Part shown: positions 1 through 14,010 of the stretch, piece after piece
How positions within the stretch are numbered: the stretch's first letter is position 1
Layout of the letters: each line of letters begins with the position of its first letter
Source of the DNA: Thuidium tamariscinum
Lineage: Eukaryota; Streptophyta; Bryopsida; Hypnales; Thuidiaceae
DNA length: 64,000 nucleotides
Assembly: GCA_947034885.2 (NCBI GenBank)
Contig: OX344752.2
Location: 9,734,001 to 9,798,000 of the forward strand
Direction: 5' to 3'
Position numbers and translations under genes: made by a program
The notes under the pieces: model-generated
What the model was told of the DNA's origin: nothing
Database searches by the model: none
Seen by the model: only the letters and a program-made list of their open reading frames with translations

Positions 1-181
1 AATTAGCTCAACTAGAATTTATTAATAAATGAGAAGTATATACTAGTATGAGTAGAATGAATTCAATATGCAATAGTAATGATGCATGCCTTATAACACT
101 ATCAAGGACATTGAATTAATTCAAGTAGATTTATCTTTTAAATAATAAATTATTAAATCAAGAAAGTCAAATTTAAGAGAC

Positions 182-1508
182 CCTGAAGTGTTCCATAGAA
201 AAGAGGCCAAAAATTTGCCACGATTAACTTTTGGGGATATTGGTAATCCTAGCCATGAAAAATTTATGTACTTAATACCCATACAATATATAACAAAAAA
301 TGATCCAAATGTACAAAAGGCTAAAATTAATGAAATATTTCCTGTAAAATTAAATATTAAGTTTAATAGTTATAGAAATTCACCACATTTCAATGAAAAT
401 AATACTTAAAATCAAAAATTGATTCAATGATTTGAAGTTCAAAAATATAATTTTTGATTTTTTAAAGATTCTAATTAAATTAATTTTTAGCATATTATAA
501 TTAAAAAAATTATCCTTATTAAAATTTATTGATTTTATCATTCAATATATTTACAAATATTAATAGTTTCAAATTTATAAAAAACGTTAACATAGAACAA
601 TTTACCAACAATGTCTATTCCAATTACATTGATGATTGTAGCAAAGATCAATATTATAATTTTTATAAAAACACTCCAAGCATAATTGAATGATACTGAA
701 GTGTTAGTATTTTTGGAAAACAAAAGTGAAAAATATTCAAGAAATAATGAAGGATACATAGTGTTGCTCAATATACTACAGGCAAATGCAAATGCACCAT
801 TAATATAAGACCAAAATGGTCCAAAAGCTCTATACACCCATAATACATGCCCTCCTATCTCTGGAATCATACATGTCATTTCTAGTGTCATTAATGTAAT
901 TGGTCCAGTCCAAAAAAGGGGAACAAAAATGTATGAAATGAGCATCAACATAGGTCCTCCAAGCTTGAAGCATTGTTGCAATCCAAATGAACCCTACTTA
1001 AAACCACATCTTTACATTGAAAGTTATTATCTTTATAATAGTTTAATTTTATATATATTTATTTTCAATAGTTAATGTTAAGTACAAAATCCTTTAGTTC
1101 ATCTTTTAAAAGAATGATATTTCATATTTTACATATAAATATGTATATCTAAATAAATAAAATAATCTTGCATATAAGACTCACTCCTGTTAGAGCAAAA
1201 ATAGTTATGCCAAAAAGTTGTTTAGTATTTAAGAAATTTGCTTTTGAATATTCACCATTTATATTTCCAATTGCATAAGGTTGAGAAAATAGTTTTAGTA
1301 ATTTTTTGATTTTCACATTCAATACAAATTTTTCATATAATGAAAGAGATTGTTGATCTTTACTACTTGAAACATCAGTATGGCTTTGTTGTATACATTC
1401 ATCAAGTTTGTATTCTTGTGGAATTCGAACAAAAGAATTACCATTTAACCAATGATTGATTCTACAAAAAGACCATTCTTTGGTCCAATCTTTCCAAATT
1501 TGTTGCAT
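182..1508 (-). CDS. PUT-type polyamine/amino-acid transporter, 5' part (runs off left edge)
   Basis: N-terminal part of an APC-superfamily transporter resembling plant polyamine uptake (PUT/LAT) permeases, integral membrane proteins importing polyamines or related cationic compounds. I traced three exons: 1185-1508, 606-993 and 182-341. The splice phases agree (GGA|gtgagt; GTTG|gtaaat; TCAGG|gtctct). Exon 1 encodes a 108-residue N-terminus ending in the first membrane segment (IFALTG). Exon 2 continues with GSFGLQQ, GGPMLMLISYIFVPLFW and the strongly family-like HVLWVYRAFGPFWSYINGAF, then FLEYF. Exon 3 carries LPISPKVNRGKFLASFLWN, which matches the usual W..L....V.WG.F....FWN stretch of PUTs. 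No stop interrupts the exons. The gene is very AT-rich, unlike the kinesin gene 6 kb away. The start is the ATG at 1508. Transport substrate is inferred from family only. The remaining exons lie outside the window, so intactness cannot be judged. Confidence 0.75.
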
Positions 1509-4500
1509 TTTTTATCGTATACAAGATACAATCTTCTCATTAATTTCTTAAATTTATTTTCTTACTTTTCATAAAATGAAAACTATCATAGACTTGAACT
1601 TTTTAATTAAAATTGTGAATAATATAAATAGAAAATTTTGTTATAATTTCAAATGAATTTTCAAGATTCCATATTTTTGTATTTCAAACATACCATGATG
1701 GCAAACAATAATAGTGATAAAAACCACATCTTTTTAATTGTTCATATTAAAAATTGCTATAATTTCTTCAAAATTTTCATTTTGTATTTTTGTCATACAA
1801 ATCTAGATTCAAGGTTTCTACATCACACCTACAACATGATTTGATATTATGGATAATCTTCATTTTCCAAGTCTTATTAATTTCTTTAAATGTGTAAAAA
1901 ACTTCTTATAACATTTAAATAAAGCAATGGATTTGGTGATATTTATGTTGAAAAATCCATGACTAGTTTAGCAAATTTTTCCCTAATTTTGAAAGGTGAA
2001 AAATTAGTTATGGAATTTCTTTAAGAAAATATAAATTACTTTTGATAAACAACTATAGCATATTGTGATACTTTACAAGATGGTTGTAATTATGCGTTAA
2101 ATATCTATATTTTTTTAAACAAAATTTAGTTATACAATGATAAATGATTATTGCAACTTCAATTAAGTTTAGTCTAAAAAAAAAAACATACAATGTTTAT
2201 TAATTAATTCTAAAATCAATTCAAATGTTTAGATACATCATCTTGTCGATGAGCTTATTACAATAGAACTTTTCCAATGGTGTAAGAGGTGGAAGTTAAC
2301 AAAAAGTTAAAAACTACATCTATTATAGGTACTAGAGGCACCCTCTAAAACAAGACATATATACATGATTTTGAATGTATCTATTTGAATTAAACTCATG
2401 TAAAGTACCAAAGCCCTATTTGGATTTCGCTTAAAAAACATATTAATTAACCAAAAGCCCAAAAATTATGAAATGAATTTGTTAGATGCTAATTCTACTT
2501 GTTTTCCACGATCCAAAAAAAGATTTTTAGGAAAAAAATGACTTAAAAAGTAGATTTTCCTACAAAATATAATCAACTTGAAACTTGGCTCCTATAGGTC
2601 CTTTACCTTGAACACAATGTATTGTACTATATAATGATAGTTGACAAATGCCTACTTATCATGTTTGTGGCATCTTTACTCCAATATGGACCGTGGTTGA
2701 TTTTTAGGGTGGGCAAAACATTTTCTAGATCCAAGCTAAACATGGAAGAATACCAAATCGGGACGCATTCTAAAGATCTAACCATAGTAATGAAATTGGC
2801 ATGAATACTTGGGTTCCTACAATAAAAATTTTGGCCATCGAAGGTTCTCTTGATGAAAGATTTTTGTATTTTTAGCCCATATTTTGTTAGTTTTTTCAAC
2901 CCCTAAGCGGCATGCTAGCTAAGATTGTTGTGATTTTTGTTCCAAAGCATTTGATTTGCCATTCTCCACACCCATCGTCTTTTGTATGTATCCAAATTCA
3001 TTCTAAAACTTTGGCTACTAATGAAAAAGTGTCAATATCAACCAAAAGGTATTCAACCACTCCTTAATGGATTAACCCTTGAGCAATGTGAAAATAAAGT
3101 GTCCAATGAATGATAGAGAATCCCCCCCCTCTAAGTCAAAAGTGCAACTTTGTTCATACTTGAATTTTTTAGTGAAAAAGAAAGGTCTTCAAGAGTAGTT
3201 TGACCTCTAATGAGTGCAATTGACTTTTTCTATGCAAAAGATTTACATAGTACTAAAAAAGATGATTTACACATTGACTAGCTTGTTCTTCTAAGATAAA
3301 CGCTTAAAGGACAGACTGGTGGGCATAGGAATCATGCATTTTGATACCGTATGACATCATCCACTTTGAATAAGTCAAATATACTCATTGGAAGTCAGTA
3401 TTGTAGAAGATCTCCCCTTTAACCCCTAATATCAAGGATGAATAGTTGCACTTTTGTCCTATAAGAAAATGTTCTTTGTCATCCATTAGACAATAATTGT
3501 CTACAACATCCTTCAAATATTAAGGAATATGGAACAAAGGAACCCTTTTTATTAGCTAAATTTTTCCAAGCTTGGCTATAGTACACTAGAAAAAGGCTCT
3601 AGAAAATGGCTTGCGAAGTGAAGCAACATAATGCCACATGTCCAATAATTGGATTGGTGCAAAGGATTATTCTATCATTTTTTGGAGATTCAAGAACTTT
3701 TAATCCTTAAACACTACTAAGAAAGTGACTTGCAAAGAGATTGAAAGCATTTTTCTTGTCCATTTTTTTCTTGCTCACCTTTCATGGAGGATTATAAAGA
3801 ATACCTAATTGAGCTTGTAGCCTTGTTAGTGTTTGTCTTTACATGAATGAGAAGTTTACAAAAAAATGGACAACAAAATTTGCTAATTAAGTGTATTTTG
3901 CTCCTTGCTCTAAATCTAAGATTTCTCCTTGAAAATGACATTTTTTGAGTCTGAGACCAACAAACAAAGTGAAGTTCATCTACTCTAGTTTATATTCCAA
4001 ATGGAATTTTTGAGAAATTCATATTATTAAATATTTGGTTACAAATTGAAGTTTGGATGTATTTTCAACATCCATTGAATACCAATAATAAAAGGGCATG
4101 ATAATTGAATTTTGGATGTCTTGTCAATGTCCAATATATACTAAATATAGAAAAATATGGAAATTTAATTTTGGAGGTATTTTCAATGTCTATTGAATAC
4201 TAATTATAGAAAGACATGGAAATTGAGTTTACACTATGATGTTTGTCATTGTAATGTATACATGGTGAAATTTTCATATTTTTTGAGATAGTTTTCTATT
4301 TAATGTGATTTTATTTTATCTTTTTCTTCGAAATTTCTCATAAAAATCAATTTTTCTCAAAAAAACATGAATTTTTTTTTGAAGTATGGAAGATATGTAC
4401 TTTCAGCTTTAAAAAATAAATATAACTTTTTTGATACATATCTAGTTCTAAAATAGAAACAAACTTAAATAAAGGGTGTTAATGCTTAAAACCAATGGAT

Positions 4501-4740
4501 ATAGGTCCGTCCTTTAAGGGTTAATTTAGATAGGACTCGAATAAGTAAAGGTTCTAGGAGTGTCTACTATTGTAGAGGTACTTGCTGCACTATTCAGTAC
4601 GTCATCAATGTACAGTCAAATACAACAGTCAAATACAACAATCTTGCAAACTGCATATTTCTACCATTCAAAGATTTTTGGATGTTATATAAAATAATTG
4701 CAATTTTTTATTTTGCATAATTAACATTCAATTCTCATAA
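1509..4740. other. AT-rich intergenic DNA
   Basis: I see no convincing coding frame on either strand. The DNA is AT-rich with many short A and T runs. Short open stretches around 1653-1844 and 2622-2899 have no recognisable motif. The part from about 2,250 to 4,500 reads like decayed repeat sequence but I could not assign it to a family. Confidence 0.5.
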
Positions 4741-5100
4741 GGTTTAATAGCAATTTGCAAAACTGCTTCCTAGAGGATAGAATGATGTGGAATATGTTGG
4801 AGGCAATAGATGGAATGATGTAGAATATTCTACATCATTCTACCCAATAGATGAAATGGTGTGGAATATTTCACACCATTCACTAACTAAAGTTACAAGC
4901 TTTATGAAATGTTAGAGTAGGCCAATGGGACAAAATGTAGTTTGTTGTAGGATCCAAATGAATAAAAAACTTTCGTATGGCAAGGAACTAATGCATCATT
5001 CTCAATGTAGCATTAAGAGACAACTAACTATTTATGTCAATCTTTGCATAAGTACCCCAAAGATGTCATTGATGAAATTAGGAGATGAGGACTTAATTTA
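4741..5100. repeat. Decayed copy of palindrome-rich MITE family 1
   Basis: This stretch shares the core of the elements at 19115-19328 and 26212-26415: a segment with GATGAAATGGTGTGGAATAT followed by CACACCATTC, then ACTAACTAAAGTTACAAGC. It contains a perfect 28-bp palindrome at 4813-4840 (half site GAATGATGTAGAAT) and a near-perfect one at 4855-4880. The ends are decayed; a TAACATTCAAT remnant lies just upstream near 4728. The phrase GATGAAATTAGGAGATGAGGAC at about 5073 matches the inner right side of the other copies, so the copy has probably been enlarged by insertion. Confidence 0.5.
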
Positions 5101-5110
5101 TTGAAAACAA

Positions 5111-7409
5111 TTAGAGCTGAGTTTATTAAATTCAATTGCATAAGCTTGTAAAGAACATTCATATGCACATCATTCAAATCCAAAAAAAATCCATTAACTA
5201 ATAAAATATGATCTAGGAAGAGTTCAATATAAGCTATTCTATAACCAAATTCTAAAAGGTAGATACTTCTATCACTTTATTAGATTTGGGTGAGATCTCC
5301 AATATTAAAATGCCCATAGTATTGTGAAATTTTTGTGAAGACACTTGTTGAAGGGAAGATGTCTTTTAGAATTGCTGAATACGTAGTTTGCTCTAAAAGC
5401 AACTCTGTTCTAAATGCGATCGCTATCTAGGAATGCTTGACATGTTGTTTGAAAAAAGTACTACTGTCAATAATGAGTTAGGTAATCTCAAGTGGTCCCT
5501 TTTAGTGCATACTACCTTATTTGTGCAATCCCATTTTAGAAGTTCATCACCAATGTTTTCAGGTTTATTTAACAAATGGCCAAAACCATTGCCTAAAAAA
5601 GGAACCGAGGAACAGATGTCCGAGTTCCAGGGCAAGACTAGAGAAGAAAAAAACCAGAATATAATATGTCAAACCGTGGACATTAACGATTTCCGTCCAA
5701 GGAAACCTGAATTGGGCCTCCTGCTTTTTCAGTAATTTTGAAGAACTAGTATGAAGATTTCATAAATTGTTTCAGTAATAATGTATTTGAACTACCGCAA
5801 GCACTAATCTTCACTCAAAATCATGATATATAAGTAACAAAACCCTTCATTTCAACTTTACTTTCTAAATTATGATCAATCACAGTTAGCAAACTTCCTT
5901 TGTTTCAAAAAAGAAAAGAAAAGTCAGCCAGCAAACTAATGATACACGAGTAACAAAAAACTTCATTTCAATTACACTTTCCATGTTATGATCAATCACA
6001 GTCAGCAATTGAAATCATGAACTCTTCAGTAAAGAGTGGAATTAAGAAAGTCCCAAGAACTAGAGATTAGGTTTTTCGAAACTTAAATTTGAGAAACTCG
6101 ACTGCGATTGATAAAGGATGCAATGTTAAATTAATTCTGAAAATAGACCAATTTCAATACCCCTGGCACAAAAGAAATTGGGATGGCTGATATAGGCAGA
6201 ATGGAAGACTATTGTGCGACTGTAAGAAGACTGTAAAATTCAAGAAATGAACGCTTCCGGTACCGCGGCGTTCCAACTACAAAAAATCGTAACACATGCC
6301 CAAGGTCCAAATATAATACAACGACTTAGGTTAGATGTCCATTCCAATACACTTCTGAAAATAAATAAATGAAATTATTCAACGGACAGAACTCCAAGAA
6401 ATTGTGAAGCATTTCCTAAAAGATCGTTTTGAGGTATTCTAACCTAACCTGTACGAAAGCTAATCTAAAAAGAATAAAAACTGGTGGGATGAATGATTGG
6501 ATGTACCTCTCAATCGATTTGGAAACCTTTGAGATTTCGAAACAAGTTTCTGTTCGCCACATTGCATTCGCTCACCACAACCACAAAAACACTGCTTGCG
6601 CAAGATAGTTCAAGCTGAAGTAAAAGGTGTCTCAGATAAGACCTGAAGAATGTGTCCAACAAAAATGCTGCACCAAAGTCTCCACTACACGTAGTTCTGC
6701 ATTACAACGCACGTGAGTTTCATATTCCCGGTTACGGAAGCCTCACAACTCCAGTCACTGGGATGCAGGCCTTCTGCCCGCACTCCGGTTGGCTAACCGC
6801 GGCAACTCCGGATAATCCTCAACACGAGATATCAGTAACTACATGTCTCACTCCTGAGTTGCTTGCACTTCAGCCACCCAGTTCCATCTCCTCTCATATA
6901 CCTATCGAAGCTGAACGGACATGCAGGGAGAACTATGAACACCACCATCGACAGAGTCAAATCATGGAGTTCCCCTTGGAAAAGTTTGTACTAAGGTAAC
7001 AATGCGAACCAGGGGGCACGGTTCAATGCCCCCCACCAATGTACAAGGGTATCATGATGGCAACGGCAACCGCTTCAAAGAAAGTACGTCGCTGGAGCTC
7101 CTCAAACATGCCAGTCACTAAATGTACAGGGTATTTGGGGCACACCTCTGGCGTCCACGAAGACACCTTCAGGATATCAGCCGAAAGAATACATACTCGA
7201 GCTCCCTCTTTGCCATGTTGCAGAGCTTGCAACCAGCCGTCGTGACTTGCCGCCCCTTTCACGTGCTCTTCGGCTTTCCCACCGCGCCAGGTCCGTCCCC
7301 AACATGGACAGAAGGGCCATGCCGGCAACCCGGTTGTCGTGTGAGGATGTCCAGACGTACCGAACTGGAATCTTTGGTGTCGAACCTACTCTCTCCCGTA
7401 CCAAGTGGC
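5111..7409. other. Intergenic DNA, 3' flank of kinesin-5
   Basis: No gene supported. Base composition changes from AT-rich to near-balanced at about 6.5 kb, before the kinesin stop codon. Open frames at 6652-6999 and 7039-7245 on the plus strand show no motif and look like chance frames in the 3' flank or UTR of the minus-strand kinesin gene. A 3' UTR must lie somewhere below 7409 but I cannot place its end. Confidence 0.45.
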
Positions 7410-7625
7410 CTAATTGATGGCTACCAAGGGTGTTCGCGAGTCTCGAAAGGAGGCCTCTACAGCCGGGAACACCTTGCTCAGTCTATCAGGGCCACCACCA
7501 GCATTCTTCGCTCGAAACTCGTTCAGCAACATGTCCAGGGGTGGAGTGCACAAGGCAGTGATGGAAGACTGCGTCGGCACCTGAATTGCTCGTCTCCGGG
7601 GAGTCGAACACGTCGGCTCATCTTC
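7410..7625 (-). other. Kinesin-5 tail exon with BimC box
   Basis: Last coding exon of the kinesin-5 gene. It opens with [17 protein letters not shown], the BimC-box signature whose threonine before proline is the mitotic Cdk1 phosphorylation site needed for spindle targeting in other kinesin-5 proteins. The following [14 protein letters not shown] is also typical of plant kinesin-5 ends. Stop codon TAG at 7410-7412. Confidence 0.85.
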
Positions 7626-10600
7626 CTGCACGCACCACCATAAAAATTACCATTCATTCATCCCAGTGTGCGCACGCACCAAGTTGAACCACGTCAATAA
7701 AAATATTGAAACCCATCATCCGCGGAACATAGCCAAGTGTTTCCACTTTCTGCACGTACGAGAAAGGCAGCGGGTCAGAGCAGACGCGTACCGAGTATTC
7801 CTGGTTCAGATAATGCTCAGTGTGAGCCTCCACAGCGGCCACATGCGACCCGTGACTGCTCTCAAGTTCCGCAGCTGCAACGGCCTGGGATTCCATGGTC
7901 GACTGCATCCGGGACCCAGCCTCGTGCTCTGCAGCGCAGGTTCCTACGAGTCCACGGACACAGGTAAGCCCAATCACTCCACGAGGCCCTCATTTCAGCC
8001 AACGGGGTCCCAAAGCCCACACTCACCCCGCACGCCGACTAAGAGACGCATGCACATGATTGCGCTTGGGCTGGCGAAAGCCCTCCCTACGACTACGATG
8101 GCGTGAAAGACTCTGGATACACCCCGAAGGTAGACGAGATTCAAGCTCCGTGCACGTTGGGCGTGGAAAGACAGCGTACCATCTATGAAGGCCACCGTGG
8201 TGCCGCTCTCGCTTTCGATCTTCACCTGCGCGGCATCCTCCAGCCCTTGAAGGTTGACCAGAAGATCCACGTTGGCTTCCAGGCCCTCCCTGCAAAACCG
8301 AACACATTCCACTTCGTCAGCACCGGACGCCCGCACGTGCGCACCACCTGAATGCAACACCTCTCCTCAAAACTCCCACACCATGGCTTCCCCTGGACCC
8401 AGAAGGGACAAGGTACTAACCCGAGAATGGAAGTCACGACAGATGCGTGACACGTCTCTAGCCCTTGGATGTCCTTGTAAGCTGAGTCCCACTTCCTGCC
8501 GGAAGTCGATGTGTGCTTGGCACTGAAACGACACACACACGCCAAAGTGCTCAGAACGACCGCAGCTCGGTTAACCGTGCTTCGTCATCCATAAATCTGC
8601 TCTGTCCAGGCCCACATAAAGGCTCGCACAGAGCAAGACAGAAGTCGGAGGATCACGTACCACGACTCAAGAATCTCCTCCATTCGACAAACCTTGGCGG
8701 CTAGCGCAGCTGAATCTTCCAAGGAAGAGGCGTCGGCACTGGCGATGAAGCCACTGAGCCGCCCGTTCGCACTCAAGGCTTCCTGCTCGATCTTTCCGAG
8801 ACCCCGCTGCACAACGCCACAATCTTCCCTTGCATTCTCCCTCAGCTTCTTCACGCGCGTCTGAACCTGGTTAGAATCCTCACATGCAAGGGTCAGAGGA
8901 ATTACTGCGCCGCGCGCAAGCTTACAGTTGCCTCGCCACGGAGATCAGGAAAAGACTCAGCCGACATGCGATCTTGCTACTGATTCGAGTACCCACTCAA
9001 TCAGACCTCCATGCGAACTGGAACAGGACAATCCAACAACGAAAACATCACTTACAAGGTGGGTCCGGCTCGACAGCGAAGTTGCCAGCATTGCTGTGAT
9101 GCTCTCCAGCAGTTCAGCGTGCTCTTTCCTTGCATGACCCTGGACACAACCAATACCACTTCAGTCAAAGCGCACGCACCTAGAAACTACATGCGGGCAG
9201 AATGGAATCACTGCATCGGGCGTCACTTGCCAACATGATGCCGCTCCGAGCAGAATCAATTGCGGGCTTTCATTTCCCGGTGTGGAGAAGCCTCCTTAAC
9301 AGCGTTTCAATGCAGTGGCGCACCATCCTGACGACACGGGAGTCAGAAAGAAGACCAACCTCGTACGCCTCGGCCAGCTCCAGGAGTCCTTGGTCGTGCG
9401 TCTCGCTGCTCGCATTCAAGTGCTCCCGGAAGTTAGCAGCATCGCTCTCCATCGTTGACAGAGAAGTCAGCACAACTTGCGTTATACCCCGCGCTGCTTC
9501 AAGGCTTCTCCGAGCAGCCTGACAGACAACGCACGGAATTCAAACATCAGAACCCACGCGCCTCGTATCCCCGCCAACAAAAACTGCATGCAGGCGAACA
9601 CCACGGCACTCACCTCACGCTGCTGTTCCGCAAAGGCTGCCACTTCTTCGCCTTGACTCGACAGATTCGCTTCGAGGTCGTGGAGTACGCTCTGTGCATC
9701 TGCTACGGCGCTCGCCAACAACTGCTCCGGTCACAACACCAACACCATCAGACGAATCACACACACAGATCCACACGACAATCCAATCCAGAACACTTCC
9801 AACCATCGACTTGACCCGCTCTGCCAATGCCCCCCGACTGCGCACCTGTTCCAGGGCTGCGGGGTGCCCTGACACTGTACTCTCCAGCGTTTTAAACGTG
9901 CAAGTGGACACCGACTCGTGAGCAACCACTGCTGCGTGGAACGACTGCAACTGCGACAAATACAACTCCTGCAGCCCTCCGAGTTTCCTCTTCAGCTCCG
10001 CCACAGCCTGCACATCGCACCAAGGCAGAACGCGTTCTCAGCACCGTCAAAACCGTCCACAAAACGCCACGCCCGACGAAAATATGCACTCGACAAAATA
10101 CCTGGTCCTTCAACTTCAGGAACTCCTGAAGCTGCTCCTCCAGGGTCCGCACTTGCTGCTGCTGGACACCCACCCCTCCGACGACCAGGCCTCGGAGCTC
10201 CTCCACCTGTTCGGCGAGTCCGCTTCGAAAAGCATCCACCACTTTCTGGTTCTTCATCTCGAGCTCATCCTTCCGTTCTGCTCAGAGGCCACACGCCACT
10301 CAAGTTACAGGCACATCTAGTACACATCCATCTCACGACCCGTGCCATCAACAATATCCCCAATCCAAAGACAAAAGCACCGGGGTCGCCATGCTTCCAG
10401 AAAGTTTCGGAAGGCCAGGCCGGAGACCGTACCAATCTTGGCGAACAGCCCTGCCACATCCTGGACAGTTGCTTCCAGCTCCTTTCTCAACTCCGCTGCC
10501 CGCCCGACGAGAGATTTCTCTGGATGGAACACAAACAACACATCAGTCTCGCTTCTACACTCGATCTGCACCCCATGCCAAGGACCCTTGTCAGCGCCAG

Positions 10601-13600
10601 GGGGCTCACCTGCTTCTCTCTGACTCGCAATCACGAAGTCACGCTCCCTTATCGCAACATTCGCTTGCTTCAGGTTCTCTGCCGTTTCATGCAGGTTGTC
10701 TTGCGTGTGCTCAAGCGTTTTCTGCACACCGAGCGTGCACCAAGACATCAACACAATGTGCCTCCGCATTCACCTCCAACGCAGGCGCTGGCAGCACACC
10801 ACGGCAGGAGTCACCAAAAATAGCACCGGACAATCCCTCACCTGGGTGTGATTCAGCTTCGCGAGAAGTTCCGAGTACTGCTCCTGCTGAGTTTCATTCA
10901 GCATCTGCAAGTCCTCGATTTGCTGCGCACACACAACATCATGCCCGTCAGAAAACCCACCGCGGCACGTCCCAACTCGAAAACTACGAAGAACTGCGGC
11001 GAGGGGTAACTATCATACCTTGTCCCTCGCCTCCACGTCGGATTCCAAGCGCTCGATCTTGTCCACCATAGCCTGCCACAAGTCCGAACAATCCACAATC
11101 CCACCTTAGCACGTGTAACACGCTTCAGAGAATGATCGTCAAGAAAGCACACCATCATTTCTGAGACGATCTGCGACGAAGAGCACACGGAGGCTGACGG
11201 ACCTTCTTCTCGGCTTCCTCCTCGAAGTAACGCTCACGTGGAATGTAAATGCCATTTCTTTCGCGCGCAGAATACACCTCTGTTTCATACACGGATTCAT
11301 CAGTACGGCGGCTAACAGTGTAGCAACGCGCACCCCGCAGTGGATCGAGGATACAGGAGAACCTCCGAAGAGTGTACACGGGAGATACTCTCTGGACCTC
11401 CCTCTTGCTACAAGTGTTCAAAAGCGAACGCATCCACGGACACGCTGCTGCCCCATCGATGTAAGCAAGCAAGTCGACATCAAAACGAATCCCGGAGCTC
11501 TACTGACAGATGGGCTCAGGAAAAGGTGGGCACCTGATTTGAGTCTTTCGATCTCCGTGTACAGATCCTTGATGAACGCGGATTTCATCATCTTCTGGTT
11601 CACCTGCACCAACCACCTCAGCAAGTCAGGCCAACATCCAACACTCCACCACTCGCCCGCACACATCGAGGCTCGCGGAATTCACACGTGCGTGCTGGCT
11701 CCGTGACACACGCACCTCCGGCTTGTTCTTGATGCTCTTCGCCCGATAGGCGTAGTCCAGCGTGCTCAGTGTCTCATCCAGACACACCACAGACGGCGAC
11801 ACAGTGGCAATGATGCACGTCTTCGTCTTCCCTCCCAAAGAGTCGCGCAGCAGTCGAGTCAGCTTACTATCCCTGCAGCAAACGTAGCAAACGCATAGGA
11901 TCGTCAGACAAACTCGACACGCGCGAAGCTTCCCAACGCGACATCAAACAACACACATCAATTGTCAAAGAACTCAGTGCCATAACGCGTGCTTCACCTG
12001 TAAGGTATGTGACCCAAGTGCTCCACTAGAGCTGTGATCACGCGTCCAAGAGTAAGTAGACTCTTGTTGATCTCTCCAGCTTCTCGCGCCCGGTTCTGAA
12101 AACAAAAGTGAACACCAGTCAGCGACATTGCCTCCCGCAACCGCGAACCGCAAATCCAAACCTTCCAGACACTCACAAACACGCCTTCCTCCGAAAACTT
12201 ACGTCTTTCGCGCCGGAACGAGAGATGTTCTCCGATCCCGCCAAATCCACCAAATTCAACTTCCCACACTTCATCAGCTCCTCACCCTCCGGAGTGGTTT
12301 CCTTCATGTGGATGGCGATCGAGAAGATGGAGTGAGACCGACTGCAAATTTCACACACCAAGTTAACCACCACACGAAACGCCGTCGCTGCAGTCGGGCT
12401 TGGAGCTCCTTCCACCGGAGTCGCTCTGAACCGAGAGGGACTCCATCAAACCACGAGATTCAGACCAATCGATGCATGGCACGAACGCGTACCTGGACTG
12501 CTTGTTCAACAAAGTCTCCGCAGTCTGCCGCTTCGACGAACCCCTCTCCAGCAGCGTGTAAATCTCGTTGGCGCTGGTCACGATCTCCTCCTCCAATCCC
12601 CTCACCAGAACACCGCCTTTCCCATCCTCCATCAGCGCCAAAGGCTTCTTGATCTTCTCATCGATCACCACCTTCGAGTACTCCTCAGGCGCCAACAAAT
12701 CAGTCAGCTCTTCATTGTACAGCTCCAGGTACGTCACCTTCACACTGTACTCTTGCTCGTCCCTGTCCAGGGTTTCAAAAATCTGTTGCACGGCGCGAGG
12801 AATGACACCAGCATCGGTTGCAAGGTCTCCAGTCTGCGTCACAATACACACCGGGTTCAAGACATCTGCCAGCTCCCATCCCTCGCGTTCTGCCACCCAA
12901 ACCTCAACACGACAAACTCACACAGGGGCTGATTCACTCGTGCATTGAATTGCCCCCGTCGGGAGATCAGTTCGCGCACCTTCGACTTTCGTCCTGCACC
13001 TTCCATGGTGTACGTTTTTCCGGTCCCAGTCTGTCCGTACGCGAAAATGGTGCAGTTGTAGCCCTCCAAAACCTCGTTCACAATCGGAACCACGGCTTGG
13101 TCGTACAGGTCTTCTTGCCTCGACTGCGGCCCGAACACCTGAAGGGGACGGAAGAGTGAAACAAAAAATCAAGACAAAGAAGAATAGAGGCTCGAAGTCG
13201 TTGAAGCGGAAACAATAGGCCTGCGTGTCGGGGCTTGGTTGAGACCCAACTCCGGAAGTGCATGCATCACACTGCAACGGCTTGTGCGAAGTAAGTAATT
13301 TTGGCAGCACCGGGATGCATCTGGCGAATTCTAGTATGATGTTTCGGACAGGCGGGTATAAGTATCTCCGACCAGCCAGTCCTACTCGCAGACGTCTCCG
13401 TCGCTCCGTCGCACCATCTCAAGGGAGGGCGAGGTATCATTTCATTGATAGAACAAAGCAATACGACTCGAAAACTATTTGCAATGTAGGCAATAGATGA
13501 TAGAAGTAAATCGGAGCAGCTGGGTAAGAGGAAACAAAACTTTCAATACTGTAGCAATTTGCACTGCAGCGGAACCAATTAGTGGGCTAACACGAAGTAC

Positions 13601-14010
13601 GCATTTTCAGTAATCTTCCTGGATGCGTGGGCATAAGTATATGTTTCTTGATATGTACTGACCTTATCAAAAGTGAAGGTTCTGTCAATTTGATTGCGAC
13701 CCATGTTCTGAAGAACTGTGACCTCCCGACGAGATTCATTGCAAGAAATGACTTGAGGAATTTTCGCTCGCTTCTCGTCATCGCTGTGAGGTCTGTAGAA
13801 GTGGTAGAAATTTACAGGAATTTGAGAAAGTTTAAGAATACCATTTAAAGTGTAAAGAAGAGAAAAACGAGTTGAGTCAAGGTGCTTAAGAACATATTGT
13901 TACCTGCAACGGACCAAGACTTGGACGGACACTCCCTTCTCCTTCTCCGCTCGAGTAGCCACGGCATCAACCGGGAACCTTGCCATGGTGCGCTCTGCCC
14001 GGGCCGACAT
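7410..14010 (-). CDS. Kinesin-5 (BimC/Eg5-type) mitotic motor, complete, 23 exons
   Basis: Plus-end-directed homotetrameric spindle kinesin that crosslinks and slides antiparallel microtubules; in plants also acts in the phragmoplast. Exons, gene order: 13904-14010, 13663-13792, 12980-13138, 12493-12833, 12203-12341, 11998-12095, 11716-11872, 11534-11603, 11203-11279, 11019-11072, 10842-10922, 10610-10721, 10433-10519, 10102-10277, 9846-10007, 9614-9721, 9360-9518, 9056-9139, 8661-8866, 8421-8522, 8180-8289, 7792-7928, 7410-7625. They sum to 3072 nt, an exact multiple of three, giving 1023 aa. Motor domain about residues 25-377: [10 protein letters not shown] strand, P-loop GQTGTGKT (114-121), switch I SSRSHS (near 245-250), switch II DLAGSE (278-283), neck [15 protein letters not shown] coiled-coil stalk follows. 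The tail has a BimC box with the Cdk-type site TCSTPRRR (from residue 957). Start is ATG 14010 or ATG 13986 (1015 aa). No break seen. Confidence 0.95.

Noticed and set aside
182-1508. Pseudogene status for the transporter
   Set aside because: Three exons join in phase with good splice sites and no stops; only the window edge makes it partial.
6652-6999. 115-codon plus-strand frame downstream of kinesin-5
   Set aside because: No family motif, no homologue I recognise, and it sits in the likely 3' flank of the kinesin gene.
9918-10823. 301-codon open frame on the plus strand
   Set aside because: It is antisense to kinesin-5 exons whose frame, motifs and splice phases are certain; high G+C creates long chance frames here.
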